A stretch of DNA of 64,000 nucleotides from Propionibacteriaceae bacterium (GCA_031265875.1 JAISCA010000063.1:1-64000); one strand, 5' to 3'. Shown: positions 26,086 to 34,926, counted from the stretch's first letter. Made by a program: numbers and translations. Notes: a model not told the origin generated them from the sequence alone.

Positions 26086-26141
26086 AATGGACCGAGGGCG
26101 GCGCCGCAGCCGCCCGGTCCCAAACAACAGGAGGTCCCATC

Positions 26142-27533
26142 GTGCCACTGTCGGACTCGTTCCTGAACCAGTTGGCGAGCCTGGTCGACCAAGTCGTGAC
26201 CGACCCGGCGGCGCTCGACGCCACTAGTCACGACACTTGGCCCATGACGACCAAGTGGGCCGCCGTCGGGCGCCATCCGTACCGCGGGGAAGCCATCGTC
26301 AAGGTCTCCTCGGCCGATCAGATCGCGGCCTTGCTGCGGGCGGCCAGCCAAGCTGGCGTGCCGGTCACGCCGCGCGCCCTGGCCTCTTCGGTGACCGGTC
26401 AACCCATCCCGACTAAAGGCGGCCTGGTGCTCGACGTCACCGGCCTGCCCCTGGCCCTGGCCGTCAATGAGACCGACCTGACGGTTCAGGTCTCGGCCAA
26501 CTATCTGGGCTCGGCCTTGGAAGAGCACCTGAACGGGCTCGGCTACACCCTCGGCCACTCGCCCCAGTCTCTGCTCCGCTCGACCGTGGGCGGTTGGCTG
26601 TCGACCCTGGCCACCGGCCAGTTCTCCTCTCTCTACGGCGGCATCGAGGACCTGGTGGTGGGGTACACCGTCATCTTGGCCAGCGGCGAGACGATCCAGC
26701 TCCAGGCCAAGCCCCGGGCGGCCATGGGCCCGGACCTGCGCCAACTCTTCATCGGCTCCGAAGGCACCCTCGGCGTCATCACCGAGGTGACCTTGAAGAT
26801 CTTCCCGGTCGCCCCGGTCGAGCTGCTGCAGACTTACGCCATCCCCAGCGTGCACGACGGGCTGACTTTCATGCGGGCCCAGGCGGCGGCCGGGTTGCGG
26901 CCCTTCCTGCTCCGGCTCTACGACGCCGACGAGGCCAAGCACGCCATGGTCGATCCAGCCTTCGACTCCGGCTGCCTCTTCGTGGGCAGCCGGGGTTTGC
27001 CAGGGGTGGCCGAGGCGGAGTTCGCCGCCTTGGACGAGCTGGTGCGCCAGAGCGGCGGGCGGGCGCTGGGGCCGGCGGCGGCGGCGGCTTGGATGGATCG
27101 GCGTTACGACTTCTCCTCGGTCGAGAACATGGTGGCCAAACCGGGCGGCATCGCCGAGACCATCGAGGTGGCGCACTACTGGAGTGGCATCGAAGACCTC
27201 TACAACGACCTCAAGCGGGTCTTGGCCCCCTTGGCCGACGAGGTCCTGGCTCACTTCTCGCACGTCTACACCCAGGGCACCTCGATGTACATGATCCTGT
27301 TCGCCCAGACGGCCGACGACGAGACCGCCATCGACCGGCTGGAGCGGATCTGGTCCACCACCATGGACTGCTGCCTGGAGCACGGGGCCGAATTGTCGCA
27401 CCACCACGGCGGCGGTCTGGTCCGCTCGCCCTATTCCAAGCGTTCGCTGGGTTCGGCCCATCTGGTGCTGGAGAAGGTCAAGCGGGCGCTCGACCCGGCC
27501 GGCGTCCTCAACCCCGGCAAACTCGGCCTGTGA
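26142..27533 (+). CDS. FAD-binding oxidoreductase, alkyl-DHAP synthase (AGPS)-like
   Basis: 463 residues. The N-terminal PCMH/FAD_binding_4 domain (about 45-225) contains SADQIAALLRAASQAGVPVTP and the GSEGTLGVITEVTLKI motif; the C-terminal FAD-oxidase C domain ends in VLNPGKLGL. Near residue 420 is SHHHGGGLVRSPY, corresponding to the histidine-triad motif of alkyldihydroxyacetonephosphate synthases. Ether-lipid synthesis is possible, but the GlpD-like and kinase neighbours also allow oxidation of a polyol or hydroxy acid. M. tuberculosis has an AGPS-like flavoprotein (Rv2251) close to glpD1. GTG at 26142 has AGGAGG eight bases upstream. First gene of a three-gene operon. Confidence 0.82.
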   Translation: MPLSDSFLNQLASLVDQVVTDPAALDATSHDTWPMTTKWAAVGRHPYRGEAIVKVSSADQIAALLRAASQAGVPVTPRALASSVTGQPIPTKGGLVLDVTGLPLALAVNETDLTVQVSANYLGSALEEHLNGLGYTLGHSPQSLLRSTVGGWLSTLATGQFSSLYGGIEDLVVGYTVILASGETIQLQAKPRAAMGPDLRQLFIGSEGTLGVITEVTLKIFPVAPVELLQTYAIPSVHDGLTFMRAQAAAGLRPFLLRLYDADEAKHAMVDPAFDSGCLFVGSRGLPGVAEAEFAALDELVRQSGGRALGPAAAAAWMDRRYDFSSVENMVAKPGGIAETIEVAHYWSGIEDLYNDLKRVLAPLADEVLAHFSHVYTQGTSMYMILFAQTADDETAIDRLERIWSTTMDCCLEHGAELSHHHGGGLVRSPYSKRSLGSAHLVLEKVKRALDPAGVLNPGKLGL

Positions 27534-27543
27534 GGAGGCTGGC

Positions 27544-29211
27544 ATGTCGATCGACCCCGGGCCAGCCGAGCTGGCCCAACTGGTGGACCAAGAGTACGAC
27601 CTGATCGTGGTCGGCGGCGGCGTCACCGGCGCGGCCTGCGCCCGCGACGCCGCCCTGCGCGGCCTCAAAGTCTTGCTGTTGGAGAAGGACGACTTCGCCG
27701 CCGGCACCTCGTCGCGCTCCTCCAAGATGATCCACGGCGGCTTGCGCTACCTGGAGACCTACCAGTTCAAGCTGGTGCGGGAGGGGGTCAAGGAGCGGGA
27801 GCTGTCTTTGAGCCTGGCCCCGCATCTGACGCGGGTAGCGCCGCACCTGTACATGGTCTACGAGGGCGACTCCTACGGCTTGGGCATGCTCAATTTCGCC
27901 CTCACCTTCTATGACATCTTCTCCGGCCAGTGGCGCCAGCGCCGGCACCACATGCTCTCGCCCAAGCAGGTCCTAGAGCGCGAGCCGCACCTCAATCCCA
28001 AGGGCATGAAGGGGGCGGGGTTGTACTACGACGTCTTGACCGACGACGCCCGTTTCACCTTGGACTTGGTCAAGGGCGCGGTCGAGCAGGGGGCGGTGGC
28101 GCTCAACCACGCTCTGGTGACCGACCTGGTCAGGGACGGCGACCGGGTGGTCGGGGTGGTGGTGGCCGATCAGTTGAACGGCTCCAGCCATCGCTTCCGG
28201 GGCAAGGCCGTGGTCAACGCCACCGGTCCCTGGACCGGTCGTCTGGCCGCCCGTGAGTACGGCCGGGAGGCGGCCAAGTTGCGTCCCTCCAAGGGCGTCC
28301 ACCTGGTCTTCGACAAGAAGGACTTCCCGCTCGGGACGGTCGTCTTCCTGCGTTCGCCGGACGACGGCCGCGTCACCTGGCCGGCTCCCTCGATCGAGCC
28401 GGATCGGGTCTACGTCGGCACCACCGACACTGATTACGAGGGCGACCCGGACCAGGTCGAACCGACCGAGCAGGACATCCAATACCTGCTCAACGTGGCC
28501 AACCACACCATCCCGGACGCCCATCTGGACGCCAGCCACATCGTGGCCTCCTGGGCCGGGCTTAGACCGCTGGTGGCGCCGGCCCCGGGCACCAGCGTGG
28601 GTAAGACCTCGCGCGAGCACAAGGTCGAGGTCGGACCGGGCGGCATGGTCACCATCTCCGGCGGCAAGTTGACCAGCAGCCGAGTGATGGGCCGCCATGT
28701 GGTGGACACGGTGGTGTCCGGTTGGGGCTTGGCCGCCCGGCCCTACTCGGCCGACCGGCGGCCCATCTCGGGCGGTCAGCCCGAGGCCATCGCGCGGGCC
28801 CAGGCCGATCTGGCCGCCAGCGACGTGCCGGCCGCGGTCCAGGAGCGCTGGCAGCGGTATTACGGCTCCAACGTCGAGGGTCTGCTGGCCCAGTGGCGGG
28901 CCGATCCTGGGAACCGGGTCGAGATCGCGCCCCGCCAAGTCACCGTGGCCGAGGTGCGTTACTGCGTGGCCGAGGAGGGCTGCCGCACCCTGGACGACCT
29001 GATGACCCGTCGTACCTCGCTCTTCTTCTGGGACCGCGACGGCGGTCTGACCGCCAGCGCGGCCTTGGCCGACTTGATGGCCGACTTGCTCGGTTGGACC
29101 CCCGAGCGCAGGGCCCAGGAGATCGCCGACTACTCCGCCAAGGTCGGCCGCCACCGACCTGGCTATCAGCCGCCGGCCGCCGCCGACGGCGCCACTCAAC
29201 CATCCGACTGA
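27544..29211 (+). CDS. GlpD-like FAD-dependent glycerol-3-phosphate dehydrogenase family protein
   Basis: 555 residues. LIVVGGGVTGAACARDAALRG near residues 20-40 is the FAD motif, followed by SSRSSKMIHGGLRYLE and later TISGGKLTSSRVM, all GlpD signatures; a C-terminal helical domain is present. Members oxidise sn-glycerol 3-phosphate to dihydroxyacetone phosphate at the membrane, and some (EryB type) use other polyol phosphates. The ATG at 27544 has GAGGAGG upstream and comes 10 bases after the flavoprotein stop. With GlpABC at 0-3 kb this is a second system of the same chemistry, so a different substrate or oxygen regime is likely. Confidence 0.88.
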   Translation: MSIDPGPAELAQLVDQEYDLIVVGGGVTGAACARDAALRGLKVLLLEKDDFAAGTSSRSSKMIHGGLRYLETYQFKLVREGVKERELSLSLAPHLTRVAPHLYMVYEGDSYGLGMLNFALTFYDIFSGQWRQRRHHMLSPKQVLEREPHLNPKGMKGAGLYYDVLTDDARFTLDLVKGAVEQGAVALNHALVTDLVRDGDRVVGVVVADQLNGSSHRFRGKAVVNATGPWTGRLAAREYGREAAKLRPSKGVHLVFDKKDFPLGTVVFLRSPDDGRVTWPAPSIEPDRVYVGTTDTDYEGDPDQVEPTEQDIQYLLNVANHTIPDAHLDASHIVASWAGLRPLVAPAPGTSVGKTSREHKVEVGPGGMVTISGGKLTSSRVMGRHVVDTVVSGWGLAARPYSADRRPISGGQPEAIARAQADLAASDVPAAVQERWQRYYGSNVEGLLAQWRADPGNRVEIAPRQVTVAEVRYCVAEEGCRTLDDLMTRRTSLFFWDRDGGLTASAALADLMADLLGWTPERRAQEIADYSAKVGRHRPGYQPPAAADGATQPSD

Positions 29212-29251
29212 ATCAATCCGCCGTCACCCTGTGAAAAGCAAAGGAGCTTTC

Positions 29252-30820
29252 ATGAACTACGTCATCGGCATCGACACTGGCACGACCGGCGTCAAGGCCA
29301 AGATCTACGACCTCAGCGGCCAGATCGTGGCCGAGGCCTACCGCGAGTACGACTGCGTCTTCCCCAAGCCCGGCTGGGTCGACCAAGACATCAACATGTT
29401 GTCGCGTTCCAACGACGAGGTCCTGACCGAGGTCATCGGCAAGTCCGGGGTCGACCCCAAAGCGATCAAGTCGATCGGCTTCTCGACCCAGCGTTGCCTG
29501 CACCTCTACGTCGACGCCCAAGGCAAGATCCTGCGCGACGGCATGGGCATCTCCTGGCAGGACGCCCGCTGCGGCGCCGAGGTCGAGTGGATGAACCAGA
29601 ACATCGGCGTGGGGCGTCACTATGACATCGTCGGCATGCCGCCGTCGGTGGTTTGGACCAGCCCGCACATCCTCTGGATGCAGCGCTACGAGCCCGAGGT
29701 GCTGGCCCGCACGGCCAAGATCTTGACCACGCAGGAGTGGTTCCTGCACGAGATGGGCGCCGACGGCTTCTACCAGGACTATTCCAACGCCTCGCTCTAC
29801 GGCCTGATGAACATCCGCACCTTCGAGTGGGACCCCTGGCTGTGCGAACAGCTCGGCGTCAACCCGGACTGGCTGCCCGAGCTGGTGCCTTCCGGCGTCC
29901 AGGTCGGCACGGTCTCGGCTCAAGCCGCCGCTCGCACTGGCTTGGCCGAGGGCACGCCCCTGGTCACCGGCGGTGGCGACCAGCAGTGCGCCGCCGTCGG
30001 CGCCGGTGTCATCTCGACCGGTCTGGCCGAGGTCACCCTGGGCACGGCCGGAGTCTCGATCGCCCACTTGGACGAGCCGCGTTTCGACCCCAACTACCGC
30101 ATCAACTGCTCGGCTTCGGCCATCGCCGGTGAGCGCAAGTGGATCTCGGAGGGCTTGCAGGCGGCCGCCGCCAGCTCGTATCGCTGGTTCCGCGACACCA
30201 TCGGCTATCTGGGCAAGACGGTTCAGGCCCAGGGCGGCCAGAACGCCTTCGACGTCCTCAACGCCATGGCGGCCAAGGTGCCGGCCGGCTCTCAGGGCTT
30301 GATCTATCTGCCCTACCTGGCCGGTTCGGTGGCGCCCAACTTCAACTCCGACGCCCGGGGCTGCTTCCTCGGTCTGACCTTCGCCCACGGCACCGGCGCC
30401 ATGGCCCGCTCTGTCATGGAGGGGGTGTCCTTGGAGACCCGCGACATCTTGGAGTCCTTCGCTCAAATGGGCACGCCGTTGGACGAGATCCGGCTGTCCG
30501 GCGGGGCCACCAAGTCTCCGCTCTGGTGCCAGATCCAGACCGACATCTACCGTCGTCCGACCGTGGCCTTGGAAGAGGGGGAGTGCGCCGTCCTGGGCGC
30601 CGCCTTGCTCGGCGCCATGGGCGCGGGGGTCTTCTCCTCGATGCGTGAGGGCGTCGATCAGATGGTCCGGGTGTCCGCCACCTACGAGCCCAACGAGGCC
30701 CTCGGCCCGCGCTACGACGAGGCCTTCGGTCTCTTCCGTCAGGCCTACAGCGGTCTGAACCAGGCCGGTTGGTTCCAAGCCGTGTCGGATTTCCAAGCCC
30801 GTCAATCAGATATGATTTGA
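29252..30820 (+). CDS. FGGY-family carbohydrate kinase
   Basis: 522 residues. The N-terminal phosphate-1 motif is IGIDTGTTGVKAKIYD, and the C-terminal ATP site includes RLSGGATKSPLWCQI and EGECAVLGAALLG. The family phosphorylates glycerol, xylulose, erythritol and related polyols. The sequence looks closer to xylulokinase-like members than to classical GlpK, so I give no gene symbol. The ATG at 29252 has AAAGGAG five bases upstream; the earlier GTG at 29231 has no site. It is the last gene of the operon and would make the phosphate ester used by the GlpD-like enzyme next door. Confidence 0.87.
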   Translation: MNYVIGIDTGTTGVKAKIYDLSGQIVAEAYREYDCVFPKPGWVDQDINMLSRSNDEVLTEVIGKSGVDPKAIKSIGFSTQRCLHLYVDAQGKILRDGMGISWQDARCGAEVEWMNQNIGVGRHYDIVGMPPSVVWTSPHILWMQRYEPEVLARTAKILTTQEWFLHEMGADGFYQDYSNASLYGLMNIRTFEWDPWLCEQLGVNPDWLPELVPSGVQVGTVSAQAAARTGLAEGTPLVTGGGDQQCAAVGAGVISTGLAEVTLGTAGVSIAHLDEPRFDPNYRINCSASAIAGERKWISEGLQAAAASSYRWFRDTIGYLGKTVQAQGGQNAFDVLNAMAAKVPAGSQGLIYLPYLAGSVAPNFNSDARGCFLGLTFAHGTGAMARSVMEGVSLETRDILESFAQMGTPLDEIRLSGGATKSPLWCQIQTDIYRRPTVALEEGECAVLGAALLGAMGAGVFSSMREGVDQMVRVSATYEPNEALGPRYDEAFGLFRQAYSGLNQAGWFQAVSDFQARQSDMI

Positions 30821-30909
30821 TATATCGACTTGGCCGAGGCTCCAATCATCCGTCCCTTCCCACCGTGGAGGCGCTGAATTAGAACCCGGTCCGATGACGT
30901 CAATGTCCC

Positions 30910-30952
30910 GGCCAGACCCGGCCAGCCTTGGGGGAGGCGGCCGGGTCTGGCC
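30910..30952 (+). terminator. Terminator-like hairpin after the FGGY kinase
   Basis: Perfect 14-base arms GGCCAGACCCGGCC (30910-30923) and GGCCGGGTCTGGCC (30939-30952) with a loop that itself contains GCCT/AGGC. It is followed by CTTCTC rather than a pure T-run. Confidence 0.7.
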
Positions 30953-31034
30953 CTTCTCAGCTCCGGCTCCAGGAGCCGTCCGGGGCTGCCGGTCCGGTCC
31001 GGACGCTGGGGCCGGACCCGGACCGGGCATCGGG

Positions 31035-31040
31035 TAATGT
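31035..31040 (+). promoter_or_regulatory. -10 hexamer for leaderless YhfZ-like gene
   Basis: TAATGT ends six bases before the GTG at 31047; no Shine-Dalgarno is present. Confidence 0.5.
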
Positions 31041-31046
31041 GAGCCC

Positions 31047-31991
31047 GTGCCCAGGCCCCCTCAGACTCGACCGCTCGGCGCTGCGCTCAGAGTGGCCGTG
31101 GCGGCGTTGGCCCGCGACGCTCTGGCGGTCGGCGTCGAGGGCACTCTGCCCACCAATCAGGATTACCTCGACAGCCAGGGCATCGGGGCCGGCACCTTGC
31201 AACGGGCCCTGGACGAGTTACGCTCCAGCGGCGCTCTGCGCACCGTCTCGCGCGGCCATCTGGGCCGGGTGGTGGCCGAGTTGGACGTGGCCTCGACCTG
31301 GCGCTTGGGCGGTCTGCCGCCGATCCGTCTAGTCCTGCCGCCGGCCGGACCGGTCGAAGTGACCGCGCTGCAGGAGGTCTTGGCCGAGGCGCTGTCCGGT
31401 TTGGCCATTCCCCACACGGTGCGGCACCTGCGGGGCGGGTCGGCCCGCTTGGAGCTGACTTTGACCGGCCGGGCGGATCTGTCGGTCTTCTCGACCGGGG
31501 TGCTGCGCGCCACCGACACCCCGGCCGACCTCAACCACCGGGCCTTGGGCGTGGGCACTTACTACGGACCGGACCGGATCGCCGTGGTGCGCCGGGTGGG
31601 CGACCGGGAGCCGCCTAGGCGGATCGCGATCGACGACGACTCGCCCGACCACCGCGCTCTGACGGTGGGCGAGTTCCCCCGTCAAGGCGACTGGGACTAC
31701 CTCAACGTCCCCTTCCCCCGCGTCCCGGCCGCCGTCTTGACCGGTCAGGCCGACGCCGGCATCTGGCACATCTGCCCCTCGCCGGTGCCGTTGGACCGGG
31801 CCGGCCTCGATCTCGGCCGGCTCCAGACCGAGACCGGCCGGGCGGCTTGGCGGAGCACCTCCGAGGCGGTGCTGGCGGCCGGTCCGGCCCGTCCGGAGTT
31901 AGCCGGCGTCTTGGAGGGCCTGGACATGTCGGAGTTGATCGGCCGCCAGGCCGCCGCCATCGCGGCCGACTCCGGCTTGCTGCCGGTCTGA
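31047..31991 (+). CDS. YhfZ-like transcriptional regulator (HTH plus ligand-binding-like domain)
   Basis: 314 residues. The first 75 residues form a GntR-like winged helix (LPTNQDYLDSQGIGAGTLQR, then SGALRTVSRGHLGR). The rest (about 80-300) looks like a periplasmic-binding-protein-type fold with mixed strands, as in the YhfZ C-terminal domain. The effector is unknown. It follows the kinase operon in the same direction but has its own apparently leaderless promoter behind a strong hairpin. It is a natural candidate to bind the palindrome at 26070-26085; this is inference. Assignment to YhfZ rests on my recognition of the RGHLG pattern and layout. Confidence 0.65.
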   Translation: MPRPPQTRPLGAALRVAVAALARDALAVGVEGTLPTNQDYLDSQGIGAGTLQRALDELRSSGALRTVSRGHLGRVVAELDVASTWRLGGLPPIRLVLPPAGPVEVTALQEVLAEALSGLAIPHTVRHLRGGSARLELTLTGRADLSVFSTGVLRATDTPADLNHRALGVGTYYGPDRIAVVRRVGDREPPRRIAIDDDSPDHRALTVGEFPRQGDWDYLNVPFPRVPAAVLTGQADAGIWHICPSPVPLDRAGLDLGRLQTETGRAAWRSTSEAVLAAGPARPELAGVLEGLDMSELIGRQAAAIAADSGLLPV

Positions 31992-32013
31992 GCCGATCGA
32001 CCCCGCGGTCCGG

Positions 32014-32038
32014 TGAGCCTCCCGGCGAGGGACACTGG
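32014..32038 (+). repeat. Degenerate copy of the CTAG-element arm
   Basis: GAGCCTCCCGGCGAGGGACACTGG resembles the right arm of the fold-back element at 6666-6688 (GAACCTCCGGCGGGGGACACTAG has four substitutions or insertions against it). Only one arm is present, 23 bases after the regulator stop. Confidence 0.4.
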
Positions 32039-32104
32039 CGCGCCCGGTCGGGGTGGCTGGGCGACGCCGAGGCGATGTGCCAGGGCTGAGCTACGCTGGT
32101 GCCC

Positions 32105-33049
32105 ATGATCGGCTCCAGTGGATGGTCGGCCCGGCTGGTGGCTGGGGCCGGTCTCCTGGCGCTGACCGGTTGGCTGGTCGCGCCGACGGCCTTAGCCGAC
32201 GAGCTCCTGGCTCGTTTGAGCGATCCCGCCATCGTCGATCCGACCGGTTTGACCCGGGACAGCGAGCATGGGGTCTACTGGCTGGTCCAACCCAGCGAGC
32301 AGGAGACCAGCTGGGTCTACGCCGTGGTCGCCGACGGGTCGACCAAGGGGCGGGTCGGTTTCAACGTGGCCTGTCCGGGCGCGGCCGCCCTGGCTTGGTA
32401 CGGCAGTTCGCTCTTCGTGGCCGACATCGCCGATCCGACCGGCTCGCGCGAGTCGGTCGTGGTTTACGGCCTGCCCGTCCACTCGCTGGAGCCAGAGCAA
32501 CAAGTGCCTTACAGCGCCTGGCGCCTGACCTATCCGGACGGCCCCCGGGACGCCGCCGCCATGATCGTCGACGGCTCCGGCCGCTTGGCCTTGATCACGA
32601 CCGGGCCGGACCCGGCCATCTGGCAGGCCCCGGCCGCTCTCGACCTCAGTCGGCCCAACCAGTTGACCCGGCTGGCCCCGGCCCCGGCCGGGGTGACCGA
32701 CGCCTATCAGCTGAGCGAGGACTTGATCGCGCTGCGGTCGGCCAGCCAGGTCTATCTGATCGACAGCCACAGCTTCGAGACGGTGGCCCAAGGCCCGGTC
32801 GAGACGGTCGGGGGGACCCTCAGCTTGAGCTTGGACGGCACCTTGCTGGTGTTGGCCGGGACCGGCCCCAACTCATCCCTGATGACCTTGGTCCCGCCTT
32901 CGACCATGCCGGGGGAAGAGACGCCCGAGCCTGAGCCGGAGGAGTCCAGTTCGAGTTGGTCGAGCGGGCGGCTGGTCACGGTCGGCGCTCTGAGCGGGGC
33001 CGGATTGCTGGCTCTGGCGGCCGGCGGCTTGGCCTTCGCCCGCCGTTGA
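32105..33049 (+). CDS. Secreted, C-terminally membrane-anchored protein of unknown function
   Basis: 314 residues. A signal peptide covers about residues 1-31 (cleavage after ALA). The middle has repeated short beta-strand-like units (GVYWLVQPSE, SLFVADIADP, LALITTGPDP, LIALRSASQVYLID, TLLVLAGTGP) that suggest a beta-propeller. An acidic/Ser-rich linker (EEPEPEESSSS-type) and a final hydrophobic helix with AFARR anchor it to the membrane. There is no LPxTG. TACGCT at 32092-32097 ends seven bases before ATG 32105, pointing to leaderless transcription. I do not recognise the family. Confidence 0.75.
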   Translation: MIGSSGWSARLVAGAGLLALTGWLVAPTALADELLARLSDPAIVDPTGLTRDSEHGVYWLVQPSEQETSWVYAVVADGSTKGRVGFNVACPGAAALAWYGSSLFVADIADPTGSRESVVVYGLPVHSLEPEQQVPYSAWRLTYPDGPRDAAAMIVDGSGRLALITTGPDPAIWQAPAALDLSRPNQLTRLAPAPAGVTDAYQLSEDLIALRSASQVYLIDSHSFETVAQGPVETVGGTLSLSLDGTLLVLAGTGPNSSLMTLVPPSTMPGEETPEPEPEESSSSWSSGRLVTVGALSGAGLLALAAGGLAFARR

Positions 33050-33215
33050 GGGCCGGTCGGATCGACCCAGATCGAATCGAACCGGGCCGAGTCGGACCGT
33101 GTCTTCAGGGACGGGCCGGATAGAGTCCTGATCAGGGACGCTGGGGCGGCCCATGATCGGCCGCTGGGGACGGGCGGGGCCACTGGGGCAGGATCGAGGG
33201 GACAAGGAGTAGGAC

Positions 33216-33902
33216 ATGAGCCATCTGATCGACACCACCGAGATGTACTTGCGGACGATCTTCGAGCTGCTGGAGGAGGGCGTCGCGCCCTTGCGGGCCC
33301 GCATCGCCGAGCGTTTGCAACAATCCGGCCCGACCGTCTCGCAGACCGTCTCCCGGATGGAACGGGACGGCCTGCTGCACGTCCACGCCGACCGCCGCAT
33401 CCTGCTGACCGACGAGGGTCTGAGCCTGGCCGTGCGGGTGATGCGCCGCCATCGTCTGGCCGAGCGGCTGCTGCTCGACGTCATCGGCTTGGAGTGGCCC
33501 CTGGTCCATGACGAGGCTTGCAAGTGGGAGCACGTCATGAGCTCCGAGGTCGAAGTCAAACTGTTCGCCCTGCTGAACCAGCCCGAGCTGTCGCCTTACG
33601 GCACCCCCATACCGCGTTTGGACGATTCGGTCGAGGCCGCCCTGGTCCGTTTCCGGGAGGGCGTCGAGCCCTTGACCGAGATCATCGCCCGGGGGCCGGC
33701 CTCAGGGCTCGAACTGGTCCGGATCGGCGAATACCTACAACGCGACGCCGACTCCTTGATGGCCCTGGACGCCGCCGGCGTCAAGCCGGGCGTGGTGATC
33801 GACGTGACCTTGGACGGATCGTCCTTGACCTTGGCCACGCCCCAGCACGAGTGCCAGCTGGACGCCGACTGTCAAGACCAGATCTTCGTCCGCCGGAACT
33901 GA
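33216..33902 (+). CDS. ideR: Iron-dependent repressor IdeR/DtxR
   Basis: 228 residues, very close to DtxR. The helix-turn-helix LRARIAERLQQSGPTVSQTV is intact. All metal ligands are at the canonical numbers: site 1 His79, Glu83, His98; site 2 Met10, Cys102, Glu105, His106. A C-terminal SH3-like domain (about 150-226) is present. With Fe(II) bound it represses iron uptake and siderophore genes. AAGGAG lies six bases before ATG 33216; a TAGAGT hexamer at about 33121-33126 may be its -10. It stands alone. Confidence 0.95.
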   Translation: MSHLIDTTEMYLRTIFELLEEGVAPLRARIAERLQQSGPTVSQTVSRMERDGLLHVHADRRILLTDEGLSLAVRVMRRHRLAERLLLDVIGLEWPLVHDEACKWEHVMSSEVEVKLFALLNQPELSPYGTPIPRLDDSVEAALVRFREGVEPLTEIIARGPASGLELVRIGEYLQRDADSLMALDAAGVKPGVVIDVTLDGSSLTLATPQHECQLDADCQDQIFVRRN

Positions 33903-33999
33903 CCGGCCTGGGCCGGGCCGAGGGATCGGTCTGGGCCGACCGTGAGGTCCGGCGGCGCCGGGGCCGCCGTCGCGATCGAGGGGAGGGCTGGGTCTAAGG

Positions 34000-34374
34000 T
34001 CAGACCGCGACCGGCCCGGTCAATTCGACGGGCGGCTCCTCCAAGTCCAGGTCTCTCAGCGAGGTGACCAATTGGCGCAGAGCGCCTGGGGTTTGGGCGC
34101 CGAGCGCCAATTCGACCCAGCGGCCCTCTTTGAAGAGCAGCAGGACCGGCACCCCGGGCAGCTCCAATTCGGCGAAGCGCTCTTGGTTGGCCGAGTCGGC
34201 GTCGACCTGGAAGGTGGCGAAGGTGACGTCGTCGTGCTCCGCCGCCGCCGCCTCGAAGATGGGGCGGAAGCGCAAGCAGGGCTGGCACCAGGAAGCCCAG
34301 AAATCGACGATCAGCTGAGGGTGGCTGGCGATGACGGAGTCTAGGTCGGACGCGTCGACCTCAATCAAGCTCAT
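34000..34374 (-). CDS. Thioredoxin-like protein
   Basis: 124 residues. VDFWASWCQPC gives the active-site cysteines Cys30 and Cys33; the motif is CQPC rather than the standard CGPC, which alters redox potential in related proteins. The cis-Pro loop is GVPVLLLF. It is a cytoplasmic disulfide reductase by family. The ATG at 34374 opens the typical MSLIEVDASDLDSVI. No thioredoxin reductase is adjacent. A 20-residue C-terminal extension rich in Leu/Glu/Pro follows the usual fold. Confidence 0.9.
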   Translation of the reverse strand: MSLIEVDASDLDSVIASHPQLIVDFWASWCQPCLRFRPIFEAAAAEHDDVTFATFQVDADSANQERFAELELPGVPVLLLFKEGRWVELALGAQTPGALRQLVTSLRDLDLEEPPVELTGPVAV

Positions 34375-34470
34375 AATTGATCAACCTCTCTAAGGCCGCC
34401 GTCATTCCCAGTCGGGGGCGGAAATCCCAGATCGTTCGTGCAAGCCTCTGAGCGTATGTGCAAGCGCTTC

Positions 34471-34510
34471 CACTTGTCCATCTCCCAGTTCACTCGTCCA
34501 TCTCCCAGCT
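34471..34510. repeat. Two-copy 20-bp tandem repeat
   Basis: ACTTGTCCATCTCCCAGTTC is followed directly by ACTCGTCCATCTCCCAGCTC (18 of 20 match). It ends at the stop codon of the small gene to the right. An 8-base word GTGCAAGC also occurs twice just to the left (about 34438-34467). Confidence 0.7.
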
Positions 34511-34893
34511 CATGAGCCGTGGTGGGGCGGCCGGTCGGCCAACAGCCGGCGCTCGTCGGCGGTCAGGCTGGTCCGGCGCGAGGGCGGCTGGCTCAGCGTG
34601 CGCAAACCGAGGGCCTGGCCCACCTGGTCCAGCCCGGCCTGCCAGCGGGCCGCCCCGATCCGGCTCAACCGGGCGGCCGGCAAGGGCTCGGGCCAGGGCC
34701 GTCCGTCGGCCCAAGCGGCCTGGGCCCGTCGGCGCAGGGCGGCGGCGTCCCAGCCCCGCTCGGCCAACCCGGCCAGCAACTGGGCGGGATCGTTCGGCTC
34801 GGTCAACCCGAGCGACTGACCGGTCAGAGCCAATCCCATCGACTCGGCCCAACCGGCCTGATCGGCTGGGTCGGTCTGATCGGTCGCTGGCAT
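34510..34893 (-). CDS. Hypothetical helical protein
   Basis: 127 residues, rich in Ala, Leu, Arg, Gln and Asp; mostly predicted helix with no signal peptide or membrane segment and no motif I recognise. Visible segments are LAGLAERGWDAAALRRRAQA and SRIGAARWQAGLDQVGQALGL. The ATG at 34893 has GAGAGGA five bases upstream, which supports a real gene. A TAGGGT at 34957-34952 on the minus strand could be its -10. It diverges from tRNA-Arg and converges with nothing, as the thioredoxin gene lies downstream on the same strand. Confidence 0.6.
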   Translation of the reverse strand: MPATDQTDPADQAGWAESMGLALTGQSLGLTEPNDPAQLLAGLAERGWDAAALRRRAQAAWADGRPWPEPLPAARLSRIGAARWQAGLDQVGQALGLRTLSQPPSRRTSLTADERRLLADRPPHHGS

Positions 34894-34926
34894 GGCTGTC
34901 CTCTCTCGGCCGGGGCGGAGAAGCGA

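Larger units (their letters stand above)
25774..26141. other. Hairpin-rich intergenic region before the flavoprotein operon
   Basis: No gene is credible here. Four short hairpins follow each other: GGCGCCCC/GGGGCGCC (25811-25836), GGGGGCG-CTT-CGCCCCC (25848-25864), CCGCC-GAGC-GGCGG (25866-25879) and a weaker TACGAC.../GTCGTA pair (25881-25915). Further right lie the promoter (26028-26056) and operator palindrome (26070-26085) listed separately. Confidence 0.6.

Noticed and set aside
25901-26227. Small plus-strand gene overlapping the operon leader
   Set aside because: It starts in the hairpin array, has no ribosome-binding site, overlaps the promoter and operator, and shows no conserved motif.
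29213-30805. 530-codon minus-strand open frame opposite the FGGY kinase
   Set aside because: Antisense shadow; typical V/G/D/R/H-rich composition and no start signals.
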